DNA from: Citrobacter sp. RHB25-C09
Lineage (GTDB): Bacteria > Pseudomonadota > Gammaproteobacteria > Enterobacterales > Enterobacteriaceae
Direction: 5' to 3'
Length of the DNA: 64,000 nucleotides
NCBI RefSeq assembly: GCF_013836145.1
Contig: NZ_CP057483.1
Location: 2,604,001-2,668,000 of the forward strand
Shown here: positions 15,605-23,943 of the stretch, one piece after another
How positions within the stretch are numbered: the stretch's first letter is position 1
Layout: each line of letters begins with the position of its first letter
The notes under the pieces: generated by a model
Databases searched by the model: none
What the model was told of the DNA's origin: nothing
What the model saw: only the letters and a program-made list of their open reading frames with translations
Made by a program: the position numbers and the translations under genes

Positions 15605-15901
15605 TGTATGCTCCTCCTTATCTTATATAAAAATACCATTTCCTGTTGAAAAAAAATCCAATTTAACTTACCCTTCAGAACAGGTTTACTGCCTGTTTAT
15701 TACTCTCTTTTGAAAAGATATTTATCTTATGAGCTAACGCTCATGTGCTGCCGCACGGCTACGCCCTGACGCTGATATCCAATGGAATTTAATGGCTAAC
15801 ACATTTTCCATTATTTAATTGCAATATGGAAAGGATCCTTTTACCGAAGATCAGATCCTTTTTCGACATATAGCATTTATTCTTAAGTTTACAGAAAAAT
15901 A

Positions 15902-15987
15902 ATATCCACAGCAGCACTTCGTGATTGTTTTGGACAATCACATTGCTGAAACAGGGTTCATCCCTGTTAATGATGGATTTATCCATA
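15902..15987. other. DnaA-box-like sites in an origin-like region
   Basis: ATATCCACA (15902-15910) and TTATCCATA (15979-15987) each differ by one base from TTATCCACA. They lie in an AT-rich stretch with two repeated stem-loops, about 450 bp before a broken replication-type HTH gene. Together they suggest the origin of a lost plasmid replicon. Confidence 0.35.
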
Positions 15988-16087
15988 AAGAATTGCGGCG
16001 TAGCCGCGATAACGTAGAGGAAAAACAATTGTATATTTACTAAAAAATCAGCAGCGCTTCGTGATTGTATAAAACAATCACTTGCTG
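15911..16087. repeat. repeated stem-loop, two copies
   Basis: Copies at 15911-15948 and 16051-16087 share GCAGC(A/G)CTTCGTGATTGT and ACAATCAC..TGCTG. Each folds into a hairpin with stem GTGATTGT/ACAATCAC and outer pairing CAGCA/TGCTG in the first copy. The copies are 140 bp apart. Between 15605 and 16404 I see no credible gene. Confidence 0.7.
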
Positions 16088-16224
16088 TCCATAACATCAA
16101 GTAAAAACAAAGCAGAAAAATAGACGGTGCCATTTAACCGGCACACTCCCCGTTAAGGTTATTAAACATATTATAGTATTAAGGAGGCATAACCTATTAT
16201 ATTTAAAAGAGATTTCACAAAAAA

Positions 16225-16269
16225 AGTTTCCTGTACGGAAACCAAAGTTTCTTCTGTGGAAACTTTTTT
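16225..16269 (+). other. two adjacent hairpins, the second terminator-like
   Basis: GTTTC-CTGTAC-GGAAAC is followed at once by AAAGTTTC-TTCTGTG-GAAACTTT and a T run (about 16244-16269). They share the same stem sequence, so alternative pairing between arms is possible, as in attenuators of plasmid copy-number control. They lie 135 bp before the broken HTH gene. Confidence 0.5.
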
Positions 16270-16404
16270 ATAGTTAAAACTCCCAGAAAGAAGTGAACGC
16301 CATTTCGCAAAAGTGTATTATTTTTCCTTTTTTCACATTTATTTTTGACAAAAACATACCCTGCATTATATAGAATAAACATAATAACAATAAAAGGATA
16401 ACCG

Positions 16405-16857
16405 ATGAGCATTGATTACAATACAATAATGACCTCCAGCAGTGAAGAAGTGGAAGAATATATAAACAGAAATCATTTTACAGACAAACAGAAACTGGAG
16501 ATTTACAGTTTTTATAACAGAAACAGAAAAGATAAAATAACCGTAAATGTAAAAAAAGAGAGAAATTCTGACATTCAACCGGGAATAGCCTATGTTCATG
16601 CTTTTCTTGATAATCTGGAAAAACTCGGAAAAAAATATGTCTGGTGCAGAATACACAATAATGTTCCGCTTATGTAAACTCATGCAGCATGGAAACCTCA
16701 TTGCCAGTATATCTCAGTCGGCACTCGCAGAAGAACTTAATATGAGCAAATCTAACGTGTGTAAATGTGGAATAAGCTAATAAATAAAGGCATTCTGGTC
16801 AAAGAAGGGAAGCATACCATGCTAAACGCAAATATCCGCCTTTCAAGTTCAGCATAG
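16405..16857 (+). pseudogene. frameshifted winged-HTH replication-type protein (plasmid remnant)
   Basis: Three partial frames join into one protein. Frame 1 from 16405 encodes MSIDYNTIMTSSSEEVEEYI... to AYVHAFLDNLEKLGKK. Frame 2 carries MSGAEYTIMFRLCKLMQHGN, SQSALAEELNMSKSNVCK, a helix-turn-helix. From 16768 a third frame continues WNKLINKGILVKEGKHTMLNANIRL to a stop at 16855. The order (helical N-part, then wHTH with KLINKGIL and a short hairpin) resembles plasmid replication or RepL-like HTH proteins. Two frameshifts make it inactive. The end after NANIRL runs into the next fragment, so the 3' end is probably also lost. With the origin-like DNA upstream it suggests an integrated, decayed replicon. 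Confidence 0.5.
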
Positions 16858-16955
16858 ATTTGTTCTAGGGTGAGGTCTTTCAGTCCATCATATCGGCGTA
16901 CATCAAACCAAGATAACGCTGTCCTGATTTCACCCATTTCCTTTTGTGTAGTCAT
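16835..16955 (-). pseudogene. N-terminal fragment of an unrecognised protein
   Basis: From the ATG at 16955 the minus strand encodes MTTQKEMGEIRTALSWFDVR then RYDGLKDLTLEQIYAELERRI, a plausible protein start with the motif WFDVRRYDGLKDLT. After ERRI the frame runs into the opposite-strand HTH remnant and loses all character, so the gene is cut at a junction near 16835. It may belong to a DUF6387-like family (WFD..KY pattern), which is only a guess. Confidence 0.35.
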
Positions 16956-17334
16956 TGTTCTACCGGTTGCTTTTGTGTTTCATAAAAATTAACCCATTCA
17001 ACATGATAGAGAAAGTGGAAAAGAGAGGCGGGTTTTCAAAAATGGTGTGAGAGCAGATAAGTGATCTTAGAGGTACGTGCTTTTGCCTTGACTAAACATG
17101 CTTTCTTTAATAAAAAATAACTAATTTTTTTATATCAATTACCTTAAAGAAAATAACGACAACACCATGTTGACAATAAAAGTTAAATTAAATGTGTATA
17201 GTTAGATGGTTACGACAACAACCAATTGTTTTTAATTGACATTTTTATCATAAGAAAACAATAATGATGGTAATATGTTGGTAAATAACTGTGTTGTTTT
17301 CACAATCCCGTCAATAGAAAGGAGTACAGATGAA
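16956..17334. other. AT-rich stretch without genes
   Basis: No open frame with protein character, RNA gene or clear terminator is seen. A pair of related segments (ATAACGACAACACCATGTTGACA and GGTTACGACAACAACCAATTG regions) gives a weak repeat. It forms the right end of island A before the att copy. Confidence 0.5.
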
Positions 17335-17359
17335 GTTCGAGTCCAGTCAGAGGAGCCAA
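17335..17359 (+). repeat. att copy: right end of island A and left end of island B
   Basis: Exact 25-bp copy of 7881-7905 (GTTCGAGTCC...GAGGAGCCAA), the last third of tRNA-Asn, with no tRNA body before it. It separates two elements, each with its own P4-type integrase remnant at the left. Confidence 0.85.
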
Positions 17360-17512
17360 ATTTTAGTTTCATTATTTTCCTTTAAGTCCTGTAACATTTA
17401 AAAAAACAAGAAGTTATCTTTATTCGGTTATCCTGCCTGGGATTGCCGGGTTTTCTGACATGCATGGTTTTTCGGGGCCTCACGTTTCGTTGAGAAAATG
17501 AAGCCCTCACCG

Positions 17513-17876
17513 ATGGCATTAATCGATACTGCTCTCCCAAGCTCAAACCTACCAATAAATCCTTCAAGCTTACCGACAGTTCATCACTGTACCTGCAGAT
17601 CAAACCCAACGGCTCAAAGCTCTGGTATATGAAGTACCGCATCAATGAAAAAGAGAAAAAGCTGGCTTTCGGCCCCTACCCAGACGTCTCCCCTTTTAAG
17701 CACGTCAGCTACGCGATGCCGCCCGCGCCAGAGTACGTTAAGGAGCCGACCCTACCGCGGATAAGAAGATCGCCCGGCAGAAAAAGAAAAACGGACATAC
17801 CTTTCGCCAGTTCGCCATGAAGTGGCACGGTGCCCACACGAATATGACAGATTTATCACGACTGAGGGATTGCCCA
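17513..17876 (+). pseudogene. P4-type integrase remnant of island B
   Basis: Begins MALIDTAL at 17513, about 150 bp after the att copy, the normal place for such an integrase. After a frameshift near 17545 it reads KPTNKSFKLTDSSSLYLQIK, PNGSKLWYMKYRINEKEKKL, AFGPYPDVS, the arm-binding N-terminal domain; after another shift the tail reads ADPTADKKIARQKKKNGHTF and RQFAMKWHG. The core and catalytic domains are gone, replaced by the LysR gene that ends at 17877. It is clearly inactive. Its sequence differs from the island A integrase, so the two elements were independent arrivals at the same tRNA. Confidence 0.8.
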
Positions 17877-18764
17877 CTATTGCGCTAACAGGCAACGCGC
17901 GATGGTCAGGTAAGCCTGTACCGCACCGCTATCCTCTAACTGCCGACTGATCAGCATCAGATTGGCCGACAGTTCCGGTGCATCCAGCGGACGGTACACC
18001 AGCCCTGGAATAGAAATATTCAGCAACGGCTCCGGCACCAGTGCCAGCCCTTGTCCTGCGGCCGCCAGAGTGAGGACACTTAGGGTGCTGGAAGTACGAT
18101 GCGCAGTCTGGGGCGCGCGGCCCAGTATTCGGGTGAGCGCCGTGTAAAGCGGCTCATCCGCACTATGACTATCGTAAAAAATGATCGGCTCATCTGCCAG
18201 CATATCCACCGTCAGATACGGGCAATCGGCCAGCGGATGATCGTCGGCGATAGCCACCAGACGGTTCCAGACACCGACCGTTTCAGATAACAGTCCCTGG
18301 ACGTTGAGGAGACTGTGATCCGGCATATAACCAATATCGAGCTGCCCGGAGAGGATCGCATCTGCCAGCAACAGCGGCGCCACTTCACGCGCCACCAGCT
18401 CAACATCAGGGTAGGCTTTGCGAAACGCCCGCATATCTTTTGTCAGTTTACCGCTGAACACCGCGTTTCCGGCAAAGCCAACACGCACGCGACCGCTTTC
18501 GCCGCGTATCGAGCGCTGCACCGCCAGCCGGGCATTTTCTGCCTGATCCAGCGTGCGCTGGGCTTCCACCTGCAACAACCGTCCGGCTTCCGTCAGCACC
18601 ACTTTCCGGCTGGTGCGCAGAAACAGCGGACCGCCCAGCTCCTCTTCCAGCGCTTTGATTTGCATACTGAGTGCAGGCGGTACAATATTTAACCGCTCGG
18701 CGGCGCGACCAAAATGCCCCTCCTCTGCGACGGCGAGAAAATAGCGCAGGTGACGCAGTTCCAT
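17877..18764 (-). CDS. LysR-family transcriptional regulator
   Basis: 295 residues, full length for the family. Winged HTH at residues 1-60: MELRHLRYFLAVAEEGHFGR, AAERLNIVPPALSMQIKALE, EELGGPLFLRTSRKVVLTEAG. The effector-binding domain follows (GRVRVGFAGNAVFSG, ILSGQLDIGYMPD, AAAGQGLALVPEPLL). The type resembles CatR/BenM-like regulators of aromatic or carboxylic-acid catabolism. It is divergent from the SnoaL-like gene with 111 bp between, so it probably controls the four genes of island B. The inducer is unknown. The gene is intact although the element's integrase and the aldo/keto reductase are broken. Confidence 0.9.
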   Translation of the reverse strand: MELRHLRYFLAVAEEGHFGRAAERLNIVPPALSMQIKALEEELGGPLFLRTSRKVVLTEAGRLLQVEAQRTLDQAENARLAVQRSIRGESGRVRVGFAGNAVFSGKLTKDMRAFRKAYPDVELVAREVAPLLLADAILSGQLDIGYMPDHSLLNVQGLLSETVGVWNRLVAIADDHPLADCPYLTVDMLADEPIIFYDSHSADEPLYTALTRILGRAPQTAHRTSSTLSVLTLAAAGQGLALVPEPLLNISIPGLVYRPLDAPELSANLMLISRQLEDSGAVQAYLTIARCLLAQ

Positions 18765-18778
18765 ATACAGCCCTCATC

Positions 18779-18795
18779 ATTCATTTAAACTGAAT
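18779..18795. promoter_or_regulatory. candidate LysR operator
   Basis: ATTCA-TTTAAAC-TGAAT, a 5-bp inverted repeat with 7-bp spacer, just before the LysR ATG in the divergent promoter. Such dyads near the regulator's own start are typical autoregulatory T-N11-A sites. Inferred from position. Confidence 0.45.
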
Positions 18796-18875
18796 AATTG
18801 GTCAGTTTCATCTACTGGATTTTATCTTTAATCGCGATCAAACTGAAGTTCCCTTTAATTATGAGCTGACACGCC

Positions 18876-19457
18876 ATGCATACTTATCTGGAAGATCGTC
18901 AACAAATTACCGACCTGCTTACGGGATGGATCCATCGCGATCTTGGCGAGTGGGAGCAACTACGCGAGCTGTTCCACCCAGATGGCACTATTGAGATCAC
19001 CTGGTTTGAAGGTCTGTCCAGCGATTTTGTCGACGGCTCGATACGCATGGGCGCATCAGACGCGCGCACCAAACACCTGATCGGTACGCCGGTCGTCACC
19101 TTCAATGCCGACGCTACCAAAGCGATTGTCGAAACTAACGCGATGATCATCGCTGAAAACGTGAAGCTGAATATCGGCTGCACCACCCACAACCGCTTTT
19201 ACGACATGGCGGAAAAACGTAACGGCGTCTGGAAGCTGCTCCACCGCCAGAGTATTTACGATATGGGCAGCTTTACCTTTCCGCTCGGCATGGTCGATAT
19301 CGATCAAGAGACGCTGAAAAAGTACCCGCGTGAATACGCAGCGCTGGCCTATCTGCTGGATAAAAGCGGCTTCCCGGTTAATCGCATCTTCGCGACCCGC
19401 GGCAGCGATCTTGAGAAGCAAATGAAGGAAGCAAGCCAGCGCTGGCTGGTGGCCTGA
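18876..19457 (+). CDS. SnoaL-like / NTF2-fold protein
   Basis: 193 residues, cytosolic. The N-terminal part (QQITDLLTGWIHRDLGEWEQLRELFHPDG then TIEITWFEGLSSDFVDG) and CTTHNRFYDMAEKRNGVWKLLHRQSIYDM show the SnoaL-like cone fold: an N-terminal helix pair, FHPDG turn and a final beta-sheet with HNRF. Members include polyketide cyclases, ring-hydroxylating dioxygenase small subunits and dehydratases, so the reaction cannot be read from sequence. A C-terminal helical extension of about 45 residues (TLKKYPREYAALAYLLDKSG...) is longer than minimal members. It is the first gene of a plus-strand set with the DctP and ABM proteins and is probably controlled by the divergent LysR. Confidence 0.75.
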   Translation: MHTYLEDRQQITDLLTGWIHRDLGEWEQLRELFHPDGTIEITWFEGLSSDFVDGSIRMGASDARTKHLIGTPVVTFNADATKAIVETNAMIIAENVKLNIGCTTHNRFYDMAEKRNGVWKLLHRQSIYDMGSFTFPLGMVDIDQETLKKYPREYAALAYLLDKSGFPVNRIFATRGSDLEKQMKEASQRWLVA

Positions 19458-19592
19458 CGCTTCAGCTGAGCGATGCCGCGAGTCGATCGTTTTGCCACTG
19501 AATAACGTCATATTTTGCTTTAATCAGAGAAATAAAGAGAAGATCGCCCACGGCAACGCCGAAAAACCATTTAACCAAAGCGAAGAACACGC

Positions 19593-20648
19593 ATGAAAGC
19601 TGGATATATACGCCAAAACCTGACGGCCCTTTTACTCGCCACATCGCTGCTGCCCACTGCCGCGTCGGCGGCCCAGACGCTTATCTACAGCGATCATGAG
19701 CCATTGGGAGGCATGCGTACCCGTTTTATTAACGACGTATTTTTCCCGGCAATTGAAAAAGAGTCGCTGGGCCGCCTGAAGATCGACGCACACTGGGGTG
19801 GCGAGCTTAACACCAGCTACGAGGCGTTAGGCAAGGTCAGCAAGGGCGAAGTTGATATGGCAACCGTTGTGCCGGAGTACAACGCCGAGCAGCTGCCGCT
19901 GCATCAGATTTTCAAAAGCTTTCCTGTCGGCCCTACCGATGCGCAACAGGTTGCATTTTTCCGCCGCGTCTACGCCGATATCCCAGCCTTCCCGGCAGAG
20001 TTGAAGAAAAATAATGTGGTGAGCGTTTTTCTGGAAACCGGCTATCCGCTGGCCTTTTTCAGCAGCAAAGTCATGCCAGATCTGGGAAAAATTAAGGGGG
20101 GTACATGGCGTTCAGCCAGCTTCTGGCATCGCGATTTTCTGCAAAACGCGGGCGCGAAACCAGTGACCATGCCCTGGGGCGAGCCAACCTATCACGCGCT
20201 GAAAACCGGCGCGATTGACGGCATGATGCTGAACGTTGACAGCGGTTACGATCTGAAAGCATATCAGTTCGCGTCCAACGTGCTGATCTCCAAAGATTTG
20301 TGGCTGGGGCATCTTTACATTCTGGCAATGAACGAAAAAACCTGGGATAAGCTATCTCCGGAGGACCAGGCGGCGATCCTGCGTGCGGCACAAACCGCGT
20401 ATAAGTCCCTGGGCGCGGTGATGAACCAGAGCTTTAACACCCAGATAGACGATTTGCGTAACGTCGGTGCCACGGTGCGTATCCTGAAACAGGAAGAAGT
20501 TGCTCAGTGGCAAAGCACCACCCACTACCAGGCCGCACAGGCGAAGTGGGTAAAAGAACAGGAAGCCAAAGGCGTGAACGATGCGGGAACGGTGATGAAG
20601 CAGGTTAACGCCATTATGGATAACGCCATGCATCAGAAGACGCACTAA
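19593..20648 (+). CDS. periplasmic TRAP-type solute-binding protein (DctP family), orphan
   Basis: 351 residues. Signal peptide ends near LLPTAASA before AQTLIYSDHEP. DctP-family features: the N-lobe GELNTSYEALGKVSKGEVDMATVVPEY, the segment ETGYPLAFFSSKVMPDLGKIKGGTWRSAS with the conserved Arg expected to hold a substrate carboxylate, and GEPTYHALKTGAIDGMMLNVDSG. The C-terminus is helical. No DctQ/DctM membrane subunits are in the island, so it must serve a permease elsewhere, act as a sensor partner or be a stranded gene. A carboxylic acid is the most likely ligand, by family. Start ATG at 19593 precedes a normal signal peptide. Confidence 0.85.
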   Translation: MKAGYIRQNLTALLLATSLLPTAASAAQTLIYSDHEPLGGMRTRFINDVFFPAIEKESLGRLKIDAHWGGELNTSYEALGKVSKGEVDMATVVPEYNAEQLPLHQIFKSFPVGPTDAQQVAFFRRVYADIPAFPAELKKNNVVSVFLETGYPLAFFSSKVMPDLGKIKGGTWRSASFWHRDFLQNAGAKPVTMPWGEPTYHALKTGAIDGMMLNVDSGYDLKAYQFASNVLISKDLWLGHLYILAMNEKTWDKLSPEDQAAILRAAQTAYKSLGAVMNQSFNTQIDDLRNVGATVRILKQEEVAQWQSTTHYQAAQAKWVKEQEAKGVNDAGTVMKQVNAIMDNAMHQKTH

Positions 20649-20708
20649 AAGGGATAAGCCCCCTGCGCAGGCGGTCGAGGAAGTATTCTGAATTCCAGGA
20701 GAGAGGTC

Positions 20709-21473
20709 ATGATAAAAACACTGCCCCGATTGCTGTTGCTCACTTTCCTTATCGCATCCAGATACGCGCTGGCGGCAACGTCCACTGAGATCAAACAACC
20801 GCAGGCACCCGTTACCGCCATCACCCCGATTAATGTGTCGCCAGGCGATAGCGACAGCGCGGTTAACGCGTGGAATTCACGCACAGCCAGCCTGACGAAA
20901 GCACCCGGTTTTATCAGCGCCACCCTGTATCAGTCGGTTTTGCCCGGGAGTCCCTGGCCGCTGATCGAAATCGTGCAATGGCAATCATATACCACCTGGA
21001 CAAAAGCCCATGACAATCCGGGTCGCAACAGCCTGACCGGGTTCTACCGCCCGGCGGTCGCCTATTTCAATTTAGCTGCCCGTCATGAGAGCCAACTCCC
21101 TGAAGCGCTGCTGAACAGGGTCAAAAAAGATCCCGCATTCAGCCATCCCGAATCGCCTTTTGTTTTTATCAACCTGATGGAGATGGCGCCAGAAGACGCG
21201 ACGACGTTTATTGCCGACTGGAAAATCCGCTCGCAGTTGACCCGTCAGCAGGCTGGTTCCATGAACGCCACGCTCTACAGGGCGGTGCTGCCGGACGAGC
21301 GTTATTCGATTATCAACGTCAGCCAGTGGCAATCCTATAATGCGTTTGTGGATGCCCAGAACGATCCGACGTACTCCCGACAGTTGCAAAACAACCTGAA
21401 CCAGACCAGCAGCATCAAACTAATTCGCGGCTTTTTCCGCCCGGTGGCTTATCAGATTCAGACCTACGATTAA
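20709..21473 (+). CDS. exported protein with two tandem ABM (monooxygenase-like) domains
   Basis: 254 residues. Signal peptide MIKTLPRLLLLTFLIASRYA-LA then ATSTEIKQPQ. Two related alpha-beta barrels follow: repeat 1 about 45-120 (NAWNSRTASLTKAPGFISAT, LYQSVLPGSPWPLIEIVQWQ, SYTTWTKAHDNP, LTGFYRPAVAYF) and repeat 2 about 150-250 (FIADWKIRSQLTRQQAGSMNAT, LYRAVLPDERYSIINVSQWQ, SYNAFVDAQNDPTYS, IRGFFRPVAYQ). Both have WQSY and GF(Y/F)RP, typical of the antibiotic-biosynthesis-monooxygenase fold. Fused two-domain ABM proteins occur, but export to the periplasm is unusual. It could bind or oxidise a small aromatic delivered with the DctP protein. A GGAGAG site lies 9 bp before the ATG. Confidence 0.75.
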   Translation: MIKTLPRLLLLTFLIASRYALAATSTEIKQPQAPVTAITPINVSPGDSDSAVNAWNSRTASLTKAPGFISATLYQSVLPGSPWPLIEIVQWQSYTTWTKAHDNPGRNSLTGFYRPAVAYFNLAARHESQLPEALLNRVKKDPAFSHPESPFVFINLMEMAPEDATTFIADWKIRSQLTRQQAGSMNATLYRAVLPDERYSIINVSQWQSYNAFVDAQNDPTYSRQLQNNLNQTSSIKLIRGFFRPVAYQIQTYD

Positions 21474-21509
21474 CACAATATCTCCGCTTATTCGCGAAAA
21501 GGAAACAAT

Positions 21510-22175
21510 ATGCAGACAACGACATTAGGCAACAACGGGCCTCGTGTCTCCAGGCTGGGATTTGGCGTCATGCAGATGGCGATAAAAAAACCGCACAACG
21601 ACCAGGAGAGCATCGCCGCAATTCAGGCGGGGCTGGACGCGGGCATCAATTTATCGATGTCGCAGATTTTTATGGTATGGGGCGAGGCGAATATCTGGTT
21701 GGCCAGGCAATTAAAGGGCGCAGGGATCAGGCGTTTCTCAGTGTAAAATGCGGCGCTATGTTCTCGCCGACTGGCGCATTTTCGGCGTCGATGGCCGCCC
21801 GGAGGCGATAAAGAATTTTGCCTCTTACTCCCTGCAACGCCTGGGCGTGGAAGTTATTGACCTCTATCAACCGTGTCGCGCCGATCCAAACGTGCCTTAT
21901 GAAGAAAGCATCGGCGCGATTGCTGACCTCATTAAAGAGGGCAAGGTTCGCCATCTTGGCGTTTCCGAAGTCGGCGCTGATCTGCTGCGTCGCGCAGTGA
22001 GGATATCGTTCCAGTGCTGGGGATGAGTCGCCCCGAACGCGTGGAGGAAAACCTTCAGGCGCTGGCTATTTCGCTGACGGCTGATGAGCTGGCGACACAG
22101 GATAGCGCTTTTGCGCCCGACGCCATTATCGGCGATCGTTATCCGGCAATGGTAATGAAGCTGGCTGCGCGGTAA
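21510..22175 (+). pseudogene. aldo/keto reductase, frameshifted with large internal deletion
   Basis: NADPH-dependent oxidoreductase remnant. Starts MQTTTLGNNGPRVSRLGFGV then MQMAIKKPHNDQESIAAIQA, GLDAGINL, and is shifted around the D-Y-G catalytic region (bases encode FYGMGRGEYLVGQAIKGR in other frames). It resumes as FGVDGRPEAIKNFASYSLQR, LGVEVIDLYQPCRADP and GKVRHLGVSEVGADLLRRA. About 120 codons are then missing and the C-terminus continues SRPERVEENLQALAISLTAD to MKLAAR and a stop at 22173. At least three lesions make it nonfunctional. It is the last gene of the LysR-controlled set, 36 bp after the ABM gene. Confidence 0.85.
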
Positions 22176-22301
22176 ATCCCACGCCATTGAGAAAAGAAGT
22201 AAGCGTAGAGGACCGTCTCTCCGTCGAGAAGCGTTCTGTGTGCTTACATATTCTGATTCAGCAAGCTGTCGCAGCTTAATCCCCTGGACAAATCTCATCT
22301 A

Positions 22302-22321
22302 CAGCCAGAGGAGCCAAATTT
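22302..22321 (+). repeat. partial tRNA-Asn 3' end, right end of island B
   Basis: CAGCCAGAGGAGCCAAATTT matches the tRNA-Asn end and first flanking bases (6094-6113) with one mismatch. The following TTAGAAAAGCCCGC terminator is also that of a tRNA-Asn, so this is where the chromosome resumes after the tandem islands that begin at the tRNA at 7829. Confidence 0.8.
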
Positions 22322-22323
22322 AG

Positions 22324-22350
22324 AAAAGCCCGCTTTTTAGCGGGCTTTTT
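22324..22350 (+). terminator. displaced tRNA-Asn terminator
   Basis: AAAAGCCCGC-TTTTTA-GCGGGCTTTTT, identical to 6115-6141. It probably once followed the tRNA at 7829 and was pushed 14 kb away by island insertion. It can also serve amn from the right. Confidence 0.85.
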
Positions 22351-22373
22351 GCTTTTCTGTTTTCAGGACTGCC

Positions 22374-23828
22374 TCAACGGAACGGCGGTTCGTTAAAGGT
22401 ACGCAGTTTACGTGAGTGCAGCTTATCGCCTTCGGCACGCAGCAGATCAATGGCATGGATACCAATCTGCAAGTGCTCTGAAATCGCCCCTTCATAAAAA
22501 CGGTTGGCCTGACCGGGTAGCTTGATCTCACCGTGCAGTGGTTTGTCCGAGACGCAGAGTAGCGTGCCATACGGTACGCGGAAGCGATAACCTTGTGCTG
22601 CAATGGTGGCACTCTCCATATCGATAGCCACCGCTCGACTCAGGTTAAAGCGTAGCGCCGAGGCGGAATAGCGCAGTTCCCAGTTACGATCGGAGGTGGT
22701 GACGACTGTACCAGTACGCAGACGCTGTTTAACCTCTTCACCCGGCATTCCGCTGACCATTTTTGTCGCGTCATACAGCGCGCGCTGCACTTCAGCGATA
22801 CTCGGGATTGGGATATCCGGTGGCAAAACTGCATCCAGCACCTGGTCGTCACGCAGATAAGCATGGGCGAGAACATAATCGCCAATATCCTGGCTTTCAC
22901 GCAGACCGCCACAGTGACCAATCATCAGCCAGACGTCCGGGCGTAATACCGCCAGGTGATCGCAAATGGTTTTGGCGTTGGAAGGGCCGACACCAATATT
23001 GATGAGCGTAATGCCTTGCCCGTCGGCGGTAACCAGGTGCCAGGCCGGCATCTGATGTTTTTTCCATGCCAGATCGGAAATAGCCTCTTCCGGTGCTTCT
23101 GTTTCTGCGGTGATCCAGATCCCTCCAGCACAAGAGAGGGCAATGTAGGGGCTGTCCGGATCGAGTATCTGACTGCATCCCCAACGCACAAACTCATCAA
23201 CATAGCGGGTGTAGTTGGTAAACAACACGAACGGCTGAAAATGTTCAACCGGGGTGCCGGTGTAATGGCGTAACCGCGCCAGAGAGAAATCGACCCGGCG
23301 GGCGTCAAAGTGCGAGAGCGGGGAAAATTCTGCCGGATGATAAATCCCGTCTGCAGTTTCATCACCAATCTGCGCCAGTTCCGTGGTAGGGAAATGGCGG
23401 GTTAATCCAGCGCTCATGGAGCGATCGAGCGTCAACTCCGACCCGTCAATTACATAGGGATAAGGGATCTCATGCTGGGACAGTTCTACCGTAATATGCG
23501 CACCATAATCCTGCGCGAGCAGCGTCAATTGTTCTTCAAGATAAGGTCGGAACAGCGTCGGACGGGTAATGGTGGTGGTATAGCACCCGGCATGGGTGAA
23601 ACGCCCATAGGCGCGGGTTTTCGGTGGATTCGTCGCGCTACCATCCCAGGTGACAGAAAGTGAGGGATACACAAACAGACCGTTGTGACGGGCAACCGGG
23701 TCCGGAAGTTCACCTGTTTCAATATACCTGCCAATCGCACTGCGCAGCGCTTGTACCGACTGCTCATACAGCGTATCAAGTTTTTCCAGGGCCTGTGCAG
23801 GCGTCAGGCTTGAGCCCTTACTCTTCAT
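22374..23828 (-). CDS. amn: AMP nucleosidase
   Basis: Hydrolyses AMP to adenine and ribose 5-phosphate in the cytosol, controlling AMP pools. 484 residues, the length of the E. coli enzyme and collinear with it throughout (SSLTPAQALEKLDTLYEQSV start, LHSRKLRTFNEPPFR end). The N-terminal Amn-specific domain carries DGSATNPPKTRAYGRFTHAG and the C-terminal phosphorylase-like domain shows INIGVGPSNAKTICDHLA, IGHCGGLR and AIDMESATIAAQGYRFRVPYG, the nucleoside-binding ME(S) motif. ATG at 23828 follows AAGGAGAT. In E. coli shiA is its neighbour too, though the pair is inverted here relative to K-12. Confidence 0.96.
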   Translation of the reverse strand: MKSKGSSLTPAQALEKLDTLYEQSVQALRSAIGRYIETGELPDPVARHNGLFVYPSLSVTWDGSATNPPKTRAYGRFTHAGCYTTTITRPTLFRPYLEEQLTLLAQDYGAHITVELSQHEIPYPYVIDGSELTLDRSMSAGLTRHFPTTELAQIGDETADGIYHPAEFSPLSHFDARRVDFSLARLRHYTGTPVEHFQPFVLFTNYTRYVDEFVRWGCSQILDPDSPYIALSCAGGIWITAETEAPEEAISDLAWKKHQMPAWHLVTADGQGITLINIGVGPSNAKTICDHLAVLRPDVWLMIGHCGGLRESQDIGDYVLAHAYLRDDQVLDAVLPPDIPIPSIAEVQRALYDATKMVSGMPGEEVKQRLRTGTVVTTSDRNWELRYSASALRFNLSRAVAIDMESATIAAQGYRFRVPYGTLLCVSDKPLHGEIKLPGQANRFYEGAISEHLQIGIHAIDLLRAEGDKLHSRKLRTFNEPPFR

Positions 23829-23943
23829 CTGTATCTCCTTGTTCTACAGGTGTACTGCTTTAGAGATAGTATGTCAGCAGATTGTGAAACAAAAGTGAGA
23901 GTTTTAGAGAAGATGCGAAAGCCGAATGGCTTTCGCAGAGTAA

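Noticed and set aside
15789..16133. 114-codon hydrophobic minus-strand frame
   Set aside because: It spans the two repeated stem-loops and the DnaA-like boxes, has no ribosome-binding site and no family character; AT-rich noncoding DNA explains it.
7905..17359. Prophage
   Set aside because: No capsid, tail, lysis or phage replication genes; the integrase is of the P4 island type and the cargo is toxin/immunity and remnants.
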